NCBI GenBank assembly: GCA_900541035.1
Contig: UQIN01000020.1
Location: 1 to 46,392 of the forward strand
From: an uncultured Collinsella sp.
Lineage (GTDB): Bacteria; Actinomycetota; Coriobacteriia; Coriobacteriales; Coriobacteriaceae
Length of the DNA: 46,392 bases
Reading direction: 5' to 3'
The position numbers and the translations under genes were made by a program. Under the pieces are notes generated by a model. It searched no databases and was not told the DNA's origin. It was given only the letters and a program-made list of their open reading frames with translations. Position 1 is the stretch's first letter, and every line of letters starts with the position of its first letter. This document shows, piece by piece, positions 23,472 to 32,214 of the stretch.

Positions 23472-25487
23472 CTACATCACCTCCGCGTGAGGGGTCAAAC
23501 CATTTGCCTTGAGCACCTCGTCGGGGAGCTCGGAATAGAAGTGCTCGGTGCCGGGCACGCGCTTGAAGACCGGACGGGTATCCAGGCCAATACGCGGATG
23601 GCTCGAGCGGGGCGCGAAGCGATCGCCCTTGGGGAAATCGCGCGGGCTGGGAACGGCGCCGGGGACCTGGTGCAGACGGCCCGAGCCGCTCTCGATGGAC
23701 AGAACGGAGCCCAGAAGACCGCGGGTGTACTCGTGGATCGGGTTGGTGAGCAGCTCCTTGGTGGGTGCCTGCTCGATAACCTGGCCAGCGTACATAACCG
23801 TGATGTTATGGGCAACCTCGGCGACCAGAGCCAGGTCATGCGAAACAAAGATCATGGCAAAGCCGAGCTTGGCCTGAAGATCGTTGAGCAGCTTGATGAC
23901 CTGCTTCTGGACGGTAACGTCCAGAGCGGTCGTGGGCTCGTCGCAGATGACCAGCTTGGGGTCGCGGGTAAGGGCCATAGCGATCAGGACACGCTGACGC
24001 TGGCCGCCGGAAAGCTCGTGCGGATAGCTCTCGAGCGTGCGCTTGGGATCGAGGCCGACGAGCTCCAGGAGCTCCTCGGCGCTGCGGGTTCCGCCGCGCT
24101 TGGTGAGCTGCTTCATCTGGGCAGAGATGAGCATGGAGGGATTAAGCGAGGACAGGGCGTCCTGATAGACCATAGCGATATCGGTACCGCGCAGGCCGAA
24201 CCACTCCTTCTTGCTCATCTTGAGCAGGTCGCGACCCTCCCAGAGAACCTCGCCGGAAAGATGCTCGTCATCGTCGGTCAGGCCCATGATGGCCAGCGTG
24301 GTGATGGACTTACCGCAACCGGACTCGCCCACCAGGCCCATGGTCTGACCAGGACGAACGTCAAAGTTGACATGGTCGACGACGTTGATATCACCGTGAT
24401 GCTCAAACTGGATGCAGAAGTCACGGACCGAGAGAATCGGCTCAACGGACTCGTCGGGCACGTGGCGATCGTCACGCTTGAGCTCGACATCGCGCAGGGC
24501 GCCAAGGCGAGCGGAGAGGGACTGGGCCTGCTCCTTGTAGGCGCGAACGGGGTCGGAGACCAGCAGGTCGGCCTCGCGACGCTTGGAGGAATCGGTAGGA
24601 TCCAGGGCAGCGGAGGGAGCAGCGGCCATGGCGTCGGTAATGCCCTCGGAGAGGATGTTGAGCGCCAGGCAGGTGATCATGATGGCTAGGCCCGGGAACA
24701 GCGCCTGCCACCAACGACCGGCGAGCACGCCGCCGCGGGCGTCGGCGAGGATGTTGCCCCAGGTAGCGGTGGGCTCCTGGATACCAGCGCCGATGAAGGT
24801 CAGCGAGGCCTCGAAGATGATGGCGTCGGCGACCAGGGTAACGGTGAAGACCATGATCGGGGCGATGCAGTTACGCAGAACATGCTTAATCAAAATCCAC
24901 GGAGCCTTGGCGCCGGAAACGATGACCGCGCGGACATAGTCCTCGCCGTACTCGGACACGATATTGGCGCGTACGATACGGGCAATCTGCGGAGTGTACA
25001 TAAAGCCGATGGCGAAGATGATCGACGGCACGGAGTTGCCCAGGATGGAGACGAAGACGGCCGCGAGGGCGATGCCCGGGATGGACATGATGATGTCCAG
25101 GATACGCATGATCGTCTCGGAGACGGCCTTGCGCGAAACCGCTGCAAGGGCGCCCACGACCGAGCCGCAGACCAGAGCCATGGCAGTGGCGCCAAAGCCG
25201 ATAATCAGCGAGTAACGACCACCGTAGAGCATACGCGACAGAATGTCGCGACCCTTATCGTCGGTACCGAAGATAAATCCGTTGCCGGGAGCCTGGCGAG
25301 CCGTAAAGATCTCGACCGGGCTATAGGGGGCAAGAAGGGGCGCCAGGATCGCAGTCAGGGCGACCAGCACCAGCACGACGGCGGCAATCTTAGAAGACAG
25401 CGTCATCTTCTTCCAGCCACCGAGCTTGAGCCCCTTGGAGGCAGCCTTCTCGAGCTGCTCGGTTTGCTTCTCTCGAATCTTTACCAT
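23472..25487 (-). CDS. Permease-ATPase fusion of a peptide-type ABC transporter, OppC-OppD/SatC-like
   Basis: The 671-residue protein joins an OppC-type permease (about 1-300; FGTDDKGRD motif, six hydrophobic segments) to an OppD-type ATPase (about 350-671; GESGCGKS, SGGQRQR, LVICDEP). The linker at about 300-350 is charged and probably cytoplasmic. The C-terminal extension keeps the shape of the oligopeptide-transporter tail, but the usual cysteines are replaced (GDRFAPRSSHP instead of GCxFxPRCP), so no Fe-S site is expected. The Haemophilus ducreyi sialic acid transporter SatABCD has, as I recall, the same fusion. It starts 3 nt after the upstream permease stop. Confidence 0.9.
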   Translation of the reverse strand: MVKIREKQTEQLEKAASKGLKLGGWKKMTLSSKIAAVVLVLVALTAILAPLLAPYSPVEIFTARQAPGNGFIFGTDDKGRDILSRMLYGGRYSLIIGFGATAMALVCGSVVGALAAVSRKAVSETIMRILDIIMSIPGIALAAVFVSILGNSVPSIIFAIGFMYTPQIARIVRANIVSEYGEDYVRAVIVSGAKAPWILIKHVLRNCIAPIMVFTVTLVADAIIFEASLTFIGAGIQEPTATWGNILADARGGVLAGRWWQALFPGLAIMITCLALNILSEGITDAMAAAPSAALDPTDSSKRREADLLVSDPVRAYKEQAQSLSARLGALRDVELKRDDRHVPDESVEPILSVRDFCIQFEHHGDINVVDHVNFDVRPGQTMGLVGESGCGKSITTLAIMGLTDDDEHLSGEVLWEGRDLLKMSKKEWFGLRGTDIAMVYQDALSSLNPSMLISAQMKQLTKRGGTRSAEELLELVGLDPKRTLESYPHELSGGQRQRVLIAMALTRDPKLVICDEPTTALDVTVQKQVIKLLNDLQAKLGFAMIFVSHDLALVAEVAHNITVMYAGQVIEQAPTKELLTNPIHEYTRGLLGSVLSIESGSGRLHQVPGAVPSPRDFPKGDRFAPRSSHPRIGLDTRPVFKRVPGTEHFYSELPDEVLKANGLTPHAEVM

Positions 25488-25490
25488 AAT

Positions 25491-26447
25491 CTACACCGTC
25501 CTGATGCGCGGGTTGATGAGCAGGTAGAGCATGTCAACCACGATGTTGATGATGATGAAGGCAAGAGCAACGACGATAACGACGCCCTGAACCAGGTTCG
25601 CCTCGTTGCCCTGAACGCCCTGCAGAATCGCGGTGCCCATGCCGGGGAGGTTGAAGATAACCTCGATGACGACAGCGCCGCCCATGAGGTAACCGATCTT
25701 AAGACCGAGGGTGGTGACCGGGGTGATCAGCGCATTGCGAAGAACATTGATGCCGACGACGACCTTCTCGGGAACGCCGGCGCCGCGAGCCATACGGACA
25801 TAATCCTTGTCGAGCTCCTCGACCATGGCGGTACGCACGATACGAGTCATCTGGCCCGTCAGCGGAAATGCCAAGGCGATGGCGGGCATGATCATACGTC
25901 CCAGATAGCCAACCGGATTCGTGGTGAAGTGAGGCAGAGCACCCGATGCCGGGAGCACCTTAAGGTAGGAAGAGAACAGCAGGATCAACAGAACGGCAAG
26001 CCAGAACGACGGGGTTGCCAAGCCGGCGATGGAAAAGACGCGGATCACTTGGTCCGGCCATTTGTCGCGATACAGTGCCGCGATGACGCCGAGCAAAAAC
26101 GAAACGACCGCACCGATGGCAAGACCGATGAAGGTCAGCTGCATCGTGACGGGCAGGGCCGTGGAGATGCGCTTGGCAACGGAGTTGCGAGCAGCACCAT
26201 AGGTGCCCATGTCGCCATGGATCAAATCGCCCATATAGCGCACGTAGCGCACGGGCCAGGGGTCGTCCAGACCATACTTCTCATGGTACTCGGCAACCGC
26301 CTCGGGCGAGGCACCGTCACCCAACGCCGTGTAGGCGGGGTCGGTCTTGGAGAACGACATAAGGAAGAACACCAGGACGGTGACGCCCAATGCCATGATC
26401 GGCAGCGCCACAAGACGCCTTCCAATCAAACGTAGCAAGTTGTTCAC
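25491..26447 (-). CDS. Sialic-acid (peptide-type) ABC transporter permease, OppB/SatB-like
   Basis: The 318-residue membrane protein has an N-terminal helix (about 10-32), the GDMGTY motif after the first extracytoplasmic loop, and a BPD_transp_1 domain with the coupling sequence ARGAGVPEKVV. GTG 26447 is the likely start, because AGGGGAG lies about 6 nt upstream; a TTG at 26480 is less supported. It forms the membrane channel with the permease half of the fusion encoded downstream. Confidence 0.9.
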   Translation of the reverse strand: MNNLLRLIGRRLVALPIMALGVTVLVFFLMSFSKTDPAYTALGDGASPEAVAEYHEKYGLDDPWPVRYVRYMGDLIHGDMGTYGAARNSVAKRISTALPVTMQLTFIGLAIGAVVSFLLGVIAALYRDKWPDQVIRVFSIAGLATPSFWLAVLLILLFSSYLKVLPASGALPHFTTNPVGYLGRMIMPAIALAFPLTGQMTRIVRTAMVEELDKDYVRMARGAGVPEKVVVGINVLRNALITPVTTLGLKIGYLMGGAVVIEVIFNLPGMGTAILQGVQGNEANLVQGVVIVVALAFIIINIVVDMLYLLINPRIRTV

Positions 26448-26508
26448 GTTCTCTCCCCTTTCTTTTGTCGGTAGGACCAACTGGTATATGAGTACGGATA
26501 CTCATTAC

Positions 26509-26542
26509 AAGACCCGAGCGACATCGTTGCCGCCCGGGTCTT
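26509..26542 (-). terminator. Intercistronic hairpin between nan binding protein and permease
   Basis: A perfect 8-bp stem, AAGACCCG with CGGGTCTT (26509-26516 with 26535-26542), stands in the 157-nt gap. The minus-strand tail is not T-rich. It resembles the oppA-oppB hairpin in position and presumably has the same effect of raising binding-protein output. Confidence 0.5.
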
Positions 26543-26604
26543 TGTTTCAACTATGAGGATACGGTCCCAACGACCGACATCCTGCATACAGACTCAAGCG
26601 AGTC

Positions 26605-28218
26605 TTACGCCTTGACGGTCGCAACGCCCCTGAAGGACATGCTCGTCGTGCCGATGCCCTTGAAGCCATCGAGGGCCTCGCCGTTGGGCGCAGTGGACGG
26701 ATCGTCCCAGGAAGCGGAGACGGTCTTGACGTGGACAACGGGGTACAGAACGGCGTTGTCGGCAATGATGTCGAAGCACTCGTTCCACTTCTTCTGCTGC
26801 TCGTCGCCCTCGGCGGCAAGAGCCTCGTCCATGAGACCGTGGAGCTTCTGCCACTCAGCGGACTCCTTCCACGGGCAACGGGTCTGCATCCAGACGTTGT
26901 CGCCGTACCACCAGTTGAGCAGCAGGTCGGGATCAGCGCCGAAGCAGGAAGGATCGCCAGGGGCAAGGAGGATATCGTAGGCCTCGCCGCCGTCAATGGC
27001 AGCGTAGGTAGCCGGCGAGGTATCGGTCTGGATGGTCACATCGAAGCCGAGAGCGTCGAGGTCGTTCTTGACCTGGGCGGCCATGCCCTTAATCTGCTCG
27101 TTGTCGGTGGTGCGCAGGGTGATGGCACCCGGGGTGATGCCAGACTCCTCGATGAGCTTCTTAGCCTTCTTGGCGTCGGTCTTATACACCGTGGAAGCCT
27201 CATGATAGTTGGTGAAGCTCTTGGGCAGGTAGCAGCTGGCAGCGGTAGCAAGGCCGGCGAAGGTGTTGCTGACCATCTTCTCGGTGTCGAGCGCATACAT
27301 GACGGCCTGACGGACCTTGACGTTGTTCCAAGGCTCCTTGGCGACGTTGAACATGATGAAGCGGGTGCCGAAACCCTGAACGTTATCGATCTTGCAGCCG
27401 GCGCTCTCGAGCTGGTCGACGGCGTCAGCGGTAACGAGCTCCATAACGAGCGTGGAGCCCTCCTGCTGAGCGGTAACGCGAGCGGTGGGGTCGGTCAGGA
27501 TGCTGTACTGGATCTTCTTATCCTCGGCAGCATACTCACCGTTGTACTCGGGGTTGGGAACCAGAGTGATCTCGGTATCGGAGATAGAGTCGTACATCCA
27601 GGGGCCGGAACCGATCGGCTGCTTGGCGCGATCCTCCTCGGTCTGGGTGGCCGGGGTAACGCGGACGATGGCCAGACGATCCTTGAGCAGGGAGAAGTTG
27701 GGGACCTTGGTCTTGACCGTCACGGTGCTGGCGTCCTTGGCCTCGATGGACTCGAAGGGCTGGAAGAACGGAGCATAGGTAGCGGAAGCGGCGCAAGCGG
27801 TGTAGGAGGCAACGACATCGTCAGCGGTGACCTCGGTGCCATCGGAGAACTTGGCGCCCTTGCGGATGGTGACCTCGAAAGTGGTGTCGTCCACAGACTT
27901 GGGATCGTCGGTGGCGAGCTCGTTGAAGGTGCTGTAGTCGTGGTAATCGATGCCGTAGAGGCCCTCGACGACGTGCCAGTTAGCACCCAGTCCCACAGCG
28001 GAGCCGGTGCTGGCGGGATCGAAGCTGGACGGAGCGTAAGCGGAACCAGCGGTGATCACGCCGCCGCCACGGTTGGCGGAATCGGTGGAACCGGAAGCGG
28101 AACCCTCGTCGCTAGAGCTGCCACCGCAGCCGGTGAGACCAAGCCCTGCGACAGCAGCGACGCTGCCGGTGAGGCCGAGGAACGAACGCCTGGACATACC
28201 CTTGTTGATGATGGCCAT
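26605..28218 (-). CDS. Sialic-acid (peptide-type) ABC transporter substrate-binding lipoprotein, SatA-like, Tat signal
   Basis: The 537-residue family 5 solute-binding protein carries a twin-arginine signal MSRRSFLG (8-15) and a lipobox LTGC with Cys31, so it should be Tat-exported and lipid-anchored. The mature domain starts after a Ser/Gly-rich linker. Peptide-type binding proteins serve sialic acid in SatABCD systems, and the downstream nanA-ROK-nanE genes point to the same ligand here; sequence alone does not decide this. ATG 28218 has TAGGAG 6 nt upstream. First gene of the nan operon. Confidence 0.88.
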   Translation of the reverse strand: MAIINKGMSRRSFLGLTGSVAAVAGLGLTGCGGSSSDEGSASGSTDSANRGGGVITAGSAYAPSSFDPASTGSAVGLGANWHVVEGLYGIDYHDYSTFNELATDDPKSVDDTTFEVTIRKGAKFSDGTEVTADDVVASYTACAASATYAPFFQPFESIEAKDASTVTVKTKVPNFSLLKDRLAIVRVTPATQTEEDRAKQPIGSGPWMYDSISDTEITLVPNPEYNGEYAAEDKKIQYSILTDPTARVTAQQEGSTLVMELVTADAVDQLESAGCKIDNVQGFGTRFIMFNVAKEPWNNVKVRQAVMYALDTEKMVSNTFAGLATAASCYLPKSFTNYHEASTVYKTDAKKAKKLIEESGITPGAITLRTTDNEQIKGMAAQVKNDLDALGFDVTIQTDTSPATYAAIDGGEAYDILLAPGDPSCFGADPDLLLNWWYGDNVWMQTRCPWKESAEWQKLHGLMDEALAAEGDEQQKKWNECFDIIADNAVLYPVVHVKTVSASWDDPSTAPNGEALDGFKGIGTTSMSFRGVATVKA

Positions 28219-28355
28219 GTCTTCTCCTATCAATAGAGAATCTTACTCGGGAGCACCTAGACTTGCCCCCGCGCAACTTGCGGACGATATATACCTTACC
28301 TACCGACGAACCCAACTGAGGTGCCGCGCTCGGCGACCGATACATACATACGCTT

Positions 28356-28376
28356 GAACGGTATTTACTACCGTTC
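28356..28376. promoter_or_regulatory. Candidate nan operator
   Basis: GAACGGTA and TACCGTTC form a perfect 8-bp inverted repeat with a 5-nt spacer. It overlaps the -10 element of the candidate nan promoter, so a bound repressor would block it. The shape fits a GntR- or LacI-type dimer. No regulator gene is encoded in the island. Confidence 0.6.
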
Positions 28377-28393
28377 ACCGAATTCGTTGACAA
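28365..28393 (-). promoter_or_regulatory. Candidate promoter of the nan operon
   Basis: On the minus strand a -35 TTGTCA (28393-28388), a 17-nt spacer and a -10 TAGTAA (28370-28365) are present. The leader to the binding-protein start would be about 140 nt. An alternative is TTGGGT with TATATA about 75 nt nearer the gene (spacer 16). Confidence 0.4.
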
Positions 28394-28480
28394 ACGATTC
28401 GCCAGACAGTATGTATCGGCGAGGTGAGATATCAGTCTTCGTCAACCCGCAGGATAGCAGGGTTTTGGCTTGGGTTAGTC

Positions 28481-28488
28481 AAACGTTT
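28481..28488. promoter_or_regulatory. AAACGTTT site upstream of the nan operon
   Basis: The core AAACGTTT lies in TCAAACGTTTTA, close to the 14-nt palindrome upstream of gap (15773-15786). It may be a catabolite-control type operator. It lies about 90 nt upstream of the candidate nan promoter -35. Confidence 0.3.
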
Positions 28489-28581
28489 TAGCGTTAATAA
28501 AACCCGAAACCAGCAGGCAATCATGGCGAAATAAATGGTTGAAAATCGCGCAATCATGTATATCAGTTGTTTGGCTCGTGT

Positions 28582-30528
28582 TTAGCTATCGGAATGGCCA
28601 GCCGCCGCCTCGGCGCGCTCGGCATTCCATGCAACGAGCGCCTCGTGGACCGCCTTGGCAACATCGGCAGGTATGCCGCGAACTTCCGCGATCTCTTGCT
28701 CGCTCGCCGCGCGCAAACGCTTCATCGAGCCAAAATGGCGCATAAGGGCACGTTTTCTGGTGGGTCCCACGCCTGGAACGTCATCGAGTACCGAAACCGT
28801 CATGGCTTTATCGCGCAACTCGCGATGGAACGTGATGGCAAAACGGTGCGATTCATCGCGAACCTGTTTAATTAGATAGAGCGAAGCAGACCCGGTCGGC
28901 AGCACGACGGGAGTCTCGTCCCAAGGCACGAAAACTTCCTCATCGGCCTTCGCCAAGCCACAAACCGGTATATCGAGCCCAAGAGCCTCAAGTTGCTTGA
29001 TCGCAGCGGTCAATTGCGGCTTACCGCCATCGACAACGAGCAAATCGGGGCGCGAGCCAAAGCGCTCGTCGACCATGCGCTCGGGAGCATAGCGTCGTCC
29101 CAAAACCTCGGACATCGACACGAAGTCGTTTGCCTCGTCCAATTCGGCCTGAATTTTAAAACGACGGTACTGGCTCTTGTCGGCGCGTCCGTTGGTAAAC
29201 ACCACCATCGAGGCGACCGTAAAGGTTCCATGCAGCGTCGAGATATCGAAGCACTCGATACGCATCGGCGGCGCCGGCAGCGCCAGCGCGCTTTCGAGCT
29301 CCAGGAGCGCTTGATTGGTGCGGTCGTCAGCGTACCCCGTTCGCATCATGTAGCGCATGAGGGCATGGCGCGCATTTTTGGATGCCATATCGAGCAAACG
29401 GTGCTTTTCGCCACGCTGCGGCCTATGGAGATGGCAGGAACGCTCGCGCTTGCCTGCAAGCCACTCCCCCAGCGCCTCCGCATCCTCAAGCTCGACAGAG
29501 AGGTTTATCTCAGCTGGAATATCAGCCGTCTCGTCGTAATAGCGCTTAAGAAAGCCCGATTGAAGTTCCTCTTCGTCGACATCCAAACCCTTATCGAGAA
29601 TAAACTCGCAGGTTCGAACCGTTCGACCCTCACGCACGACAAAGACGCAAGCGGCGGAGATGGTCTCCTCGCGATAGAAACCGATGACATCGATATCGAC
29701 ACTGGAGGGAAAAACGACTTGCTGACGGTCGTCCAGACCCCTGATGACCTCCAAACGACGTTTGACGCGTGCCGCGCGCTCAAAGTCGAGCGCCTCGGCG
29801 GCATCCGTCATCTCGGAAGTCAGCTCATCGACGACATCCTTGCGATGGCCCGACAAAAAGCGCTCGACACGCTTGACGTTCTTGGCATAGTCCGTAGGAG
29901 AAATCGCGCCGACACACGCACCTGGGCCGCGCCCGACATGGTAGTCGAAGCAGGGACGCCCGTTTTGCGCGCAAATCATATTGACGATGTCTTCCTCGCC
30001 CTTGTGGGACTCGACGATACGACGACAACGACGCCACTCCGCACAAGAAGCCGAGCAGATCGGGATCACCTTGCGCAGCGTGTCAATGGTCTCACGCGCC
30101 GCGCGGCTATCGGTATAGGGACCAAAATAGCGCGTTCCCGGCTTATGGCGCTCGCGCGTGTATTTGATAGCGGGATACAGGTCGCCCTTTGTAATGGCGA
30201 TAAAGGGGTAGCTCTTGTCATCCTTGAGGTCGACGTTAAAGTACGGATGGTACTGGCCGATCAGGTTGCGCTCGAGTACAAGCGCCTCATGCTCGGTTTC
30301 GACAACGATGTAGTCAAAGCTCGCAACCAATTGCATCATGAGCGGTATTTTTTGGCGCTCATCCTGCAGCGTCACGTACTGGCGCATACGGGAACGCAGG
30401 TTTTTCGCCTTGCCAACGTAGATGACATCGCCCTTGGCATCTTTCCAAAGGTAACATCCGGGCTGCGTGGGAACGCGCGAAACCTGCTCGGCGAGTGTTG
30501 GAATGTTGTCGTGACCGGCCACACGCAC
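28582..30528 (-). CDS. uvrC: UvrABC system protein C (excinuclease subunit)
   Basis: The 648-residue nuclease makes both incisions in nucleotide excision repair. It has an N-terminal GIY-YIG domain (about 18-98; GCYLWKD, VIYVGKA), a UVR motif (about 230-265), an RNase H-like endonuclease domain (DISTLHGT, VVDGGKPQL) and C-terminal HhH motifs (VPGVGPTRKRAL). In the cysteine region the usual GRCxAPC reads GRGPGAC, losing one Cys. An insertion of about 25 residues before it brings Cys162, Cys168 and Cys186. The start is GTG 30528, directly after the murJ stop. Confidence 0.95.
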   Translation of the reverse strand: MRVAGHDNIPTLAEQVSRVPTQPGCYLWKDAKGDVIYVGKAKNLRSRMRQYVTLQDERQKIPLMMQLVASFDYIVVETEHEALVLERNLIGQYHPYFNVDLKDDKSYPFIAITKGDLYPAIKYTRERHKPGTRYFGPYTDSRAARETIDTLRKVIPICSASCAEWRRCRRIVESHKGEEDIVNMICAQNGRPCFDYHVGRGPGACVGAISPTDYAKNVKRVERFLSGHRKDVVDELTSEMTDAAEALDFERAARVKRRLEVIRGLDDRQQVVFPSSVDIDVIGFYREETISAACVFVVREGRTVRTCEFILDKGLDVDEEELQSGFLKRYYDETADIPAEINLSVELEDAEALGEWLAGKRERSCHLHRPQRGEKHRLLDMASKNARHALMRYMMRTGYADDRTNQALLELESALALPAPPMRIECFDISTLHGTFTVASMVVFTNGRADKSQYRRFKIQAELDEANDFVSMSEVLGRRYAPERMVDERFGSRPDLLVVDGGKPQLTAAIKQLEALGLDIPVCGLAKADEEVFVPWDETPVVLPTGSASLYLIKQVRDESHRFAITFHRELRDKAMTVSVLDDVPGVGPTRKRALMRHFGSMKRLRAASEQEIAEVRGIPADVAKAVHEALVAWNAERAEAAAGHSDS

Positions 30529-32211
30529 CTACTTGCGACGAAGCAGCGCCGAGACCTCGGGCATCTTAAGAACGACGGCAAGGCCAAAGGTAACAGCAAG
30601 CGAGACGACACCCGCAACGCAAACATAGCCAAGAGTAATCAGAATCGAGCCGCCAAGTACCCCGACAAAGTGTTCAAGCGCCCACATGACGCCGGCGCCT
30701 GCGGCAGCCCCTAGGCCGCCGAGCAAAAGGCCAAAGAAACCGCCATGCAGGATAGATTTGACCTGAAGGCCACGCAGGCGACGACGCAGCCACCACAGCG
30801 AACAGCCGACCAAGATCACGTAGTCGACAACATACGAAAGCGCGATTGCCGGCATACCGAAGCCCAGCACAACGCCAAACAGCAGAACCGAGCCAGCCTG
30901 GCCGATGGCGGAATACAGGCAATAGCGGCTATAGGGCTTCATGTCGAGCAAGGCAGAGAAGCTCTTCTGCATCAACACGACCACGCCGTAGAGCGGCAGC
31001 GAGAGCGCCAGGTAGACAAGGTACTCGGACACCAGCGCCACGCCGGATTCATCGAACTTGCCGGCACAGTAAATCATGTTGAGCGGACGTGCGAAGACAA
31101 TCAGGTACAGTGCGAACGGAATCAGGAAGAACAGCATCTGGGCGACGCCACGCGAAATGCCCGTGCGAACGCTGTCGTAATCCTTCTCCTGTGCGTCATG
31201 AGAGAGCTCGGTATAGAGCGCCGTCGAAAGCGAGGCGGCAATCAGCGCGTAGGGCAGCGTGTACCACAGGCGCGCATAGGCGATGACGGAAGGGCCAGTC
31301 TCGGGCTGGACCACCAGCGCGGCAGCGTTGGTGATAGAAGTCGAGACAAACATGCACACCGTGGCGAGCAGCGTCGGGATACCGAGCGCAATCGTCTGAC
31401 GCAGCGCGGGGTCCTTAAAGTCGATATGGATATGGGGATGCACGCCGTGCTTGCCAAGCGCGGGGATCTGACATGCCATCTGAACAAAGACACCGAGGGT
31501 CGTACCGGCCGCAATCAAGATGATGCCGGCACGTTCGCCAAACTGTGCGGACACGGGCGCAAAACCCATAAAGCTCGCAATGACGATCACATTGTTGAGG
31601 ACCGGGGCAAACGTCGACCAGAAGTAGTCGCGGTGTGCGTTGAGAACGCCCGAGAACACCGAGCCCAAACCATAAAACAGAATCTGGATGGCAAAGAAAC
31701 GGAACATGAACGCAGCGGTATCCATGCTGCCGCCGTCACCCGAAAGGAACGATTGCGTCCAGATAAAGCCCGGGGCGAACACGGTCCCCAGCAACGAAAT
31801 GCCACCCAGCACCAAAAGCAGAATGCCGAGCAGGTTGCCCACGTACTCGTTCGAGGCCTCGCGACCCTGCTCACGCCTCACGCCCATGTACACGGGCAAA
31901 AACGCCGTCACGAGCATGCCGCCCATCACGAGTTCGTAGAGCATATTGGGCAGGTTGTTGGCGACCTGATAGGAGGACGAGAGTAGCGACATGCCGATAG
32001 CGGCCGCCATTGCCCACGTTCGGATAAAACCGGTAACGCGAGACACGATGGTCAGTATGGTCATAAGCCCGGCGGAACGACCAACCGTGGAGTAGTCCGA
32101 CGAGCCCATGTCGTCAGTGTCATCTCGCGACGAAGAAGCTTCGGATGAGGGTGTCTGAGGCGCAGATTCTCTTGCAAAATGAGCTCCGCGCTTCAATTCT
32201 TCCTGCGGCAT
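30529..32211 (-). CDS. murJ: Lipid II flippase MurJ (MviN family)
   Basis: The 560-residue membrane protein has about 14 hydrophobic segments after a 45-residue polar, acidic N-terminal tail, matching the MOP-superfamily MurJ/MviN. The N-terminal SRVTGFIRTWAMAAAIG and LPNMLYELVMGGML stretches are family hallmarks. It moves lipid II across the cytoplasmic membrane for peptidoglycan synthesis. It starts 3 nt after the ybaK stop and is followed directly by uvrC. Confidence 0.93.
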   Translation of the reverse strand: MPQEELKRGAHFARESAPQTPSSEASSSRDDTDDMGSSDYSTVGRSAGLMTILTIVSRVTGFIRTWAMAAAIGMSLLSSSYQVANNLPNMLYELVMGGMLVTAFLPVYMGVRREQGREASNEYVGNLLGILLLVLGGISLLGTVFAPGFIWTQSFLSGDGGSMDTAAFMFRFFAIQILFYGLGSVFSGVLNAHRDYFWSTFAPVLNNVIVIASFMGFAPVSAQFGERAGIILIAAGTTLGVFVQMACQIPALGKHGVHPHIHIDFKDPALRQTIALGIPTLLATVCMFVSTSITNAAALVVQPETGPSVIAYARLWYTLPYALIAASLSTALYTELSHDAQEKDYDSVRTGISRGVAQMLFFLIPFALYLIVFARPLNMIYCAGKFDESGVALVSEYLVYLALSLPLYGVVVLMQKSFSALLDMKPYSRYCLYSAIGQAGSVLLFGVVLGFGMPAIALSYVVDYVILVGCSLWWLRRRLRGLQVKSILHGGFFGLLLGGLGAAAGAGVMWALEHFVGVLGGSILITLGYVCVAGVVSLAVTFGLAVVLKMPEVSALLRRK

Positions 32212-32214
32212 CGC

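Larger units (their letters stand above)
28337..28419. repeat. Nested inverted repeats in the nan operon control region
   Basis: Outer arms CCGATACATAC (28337-28347) and GTATGTATCGG (28409-28419) form a perfect 11-bp inverted repeat, enclosing a second one at 28356-28376. The outer arms are about 60 nt apart and could be two half-sites of a DNA-looping or dimeric regulator. The full 363-nt gap between uvrC and the nan operon otherwise holds only the promoter candidate and an AAACGTTT site. Confidence 0.6.

Noticed and set aside
22644..28218. Second oligopeptide transporter
   Set aside because: The proteins belong to the peptide-type family, but linkage to nanA, a ROK kinase and nanE, and the permease-ATPase fusion, favour sialic acid. 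A peptide role is not fully excluded.
28337..28419. CRISPR or insertion sequence ends before the nan operon
   Set aside because: The repeats are single inverted pairs around a promoter with no transposase and no target duplication.
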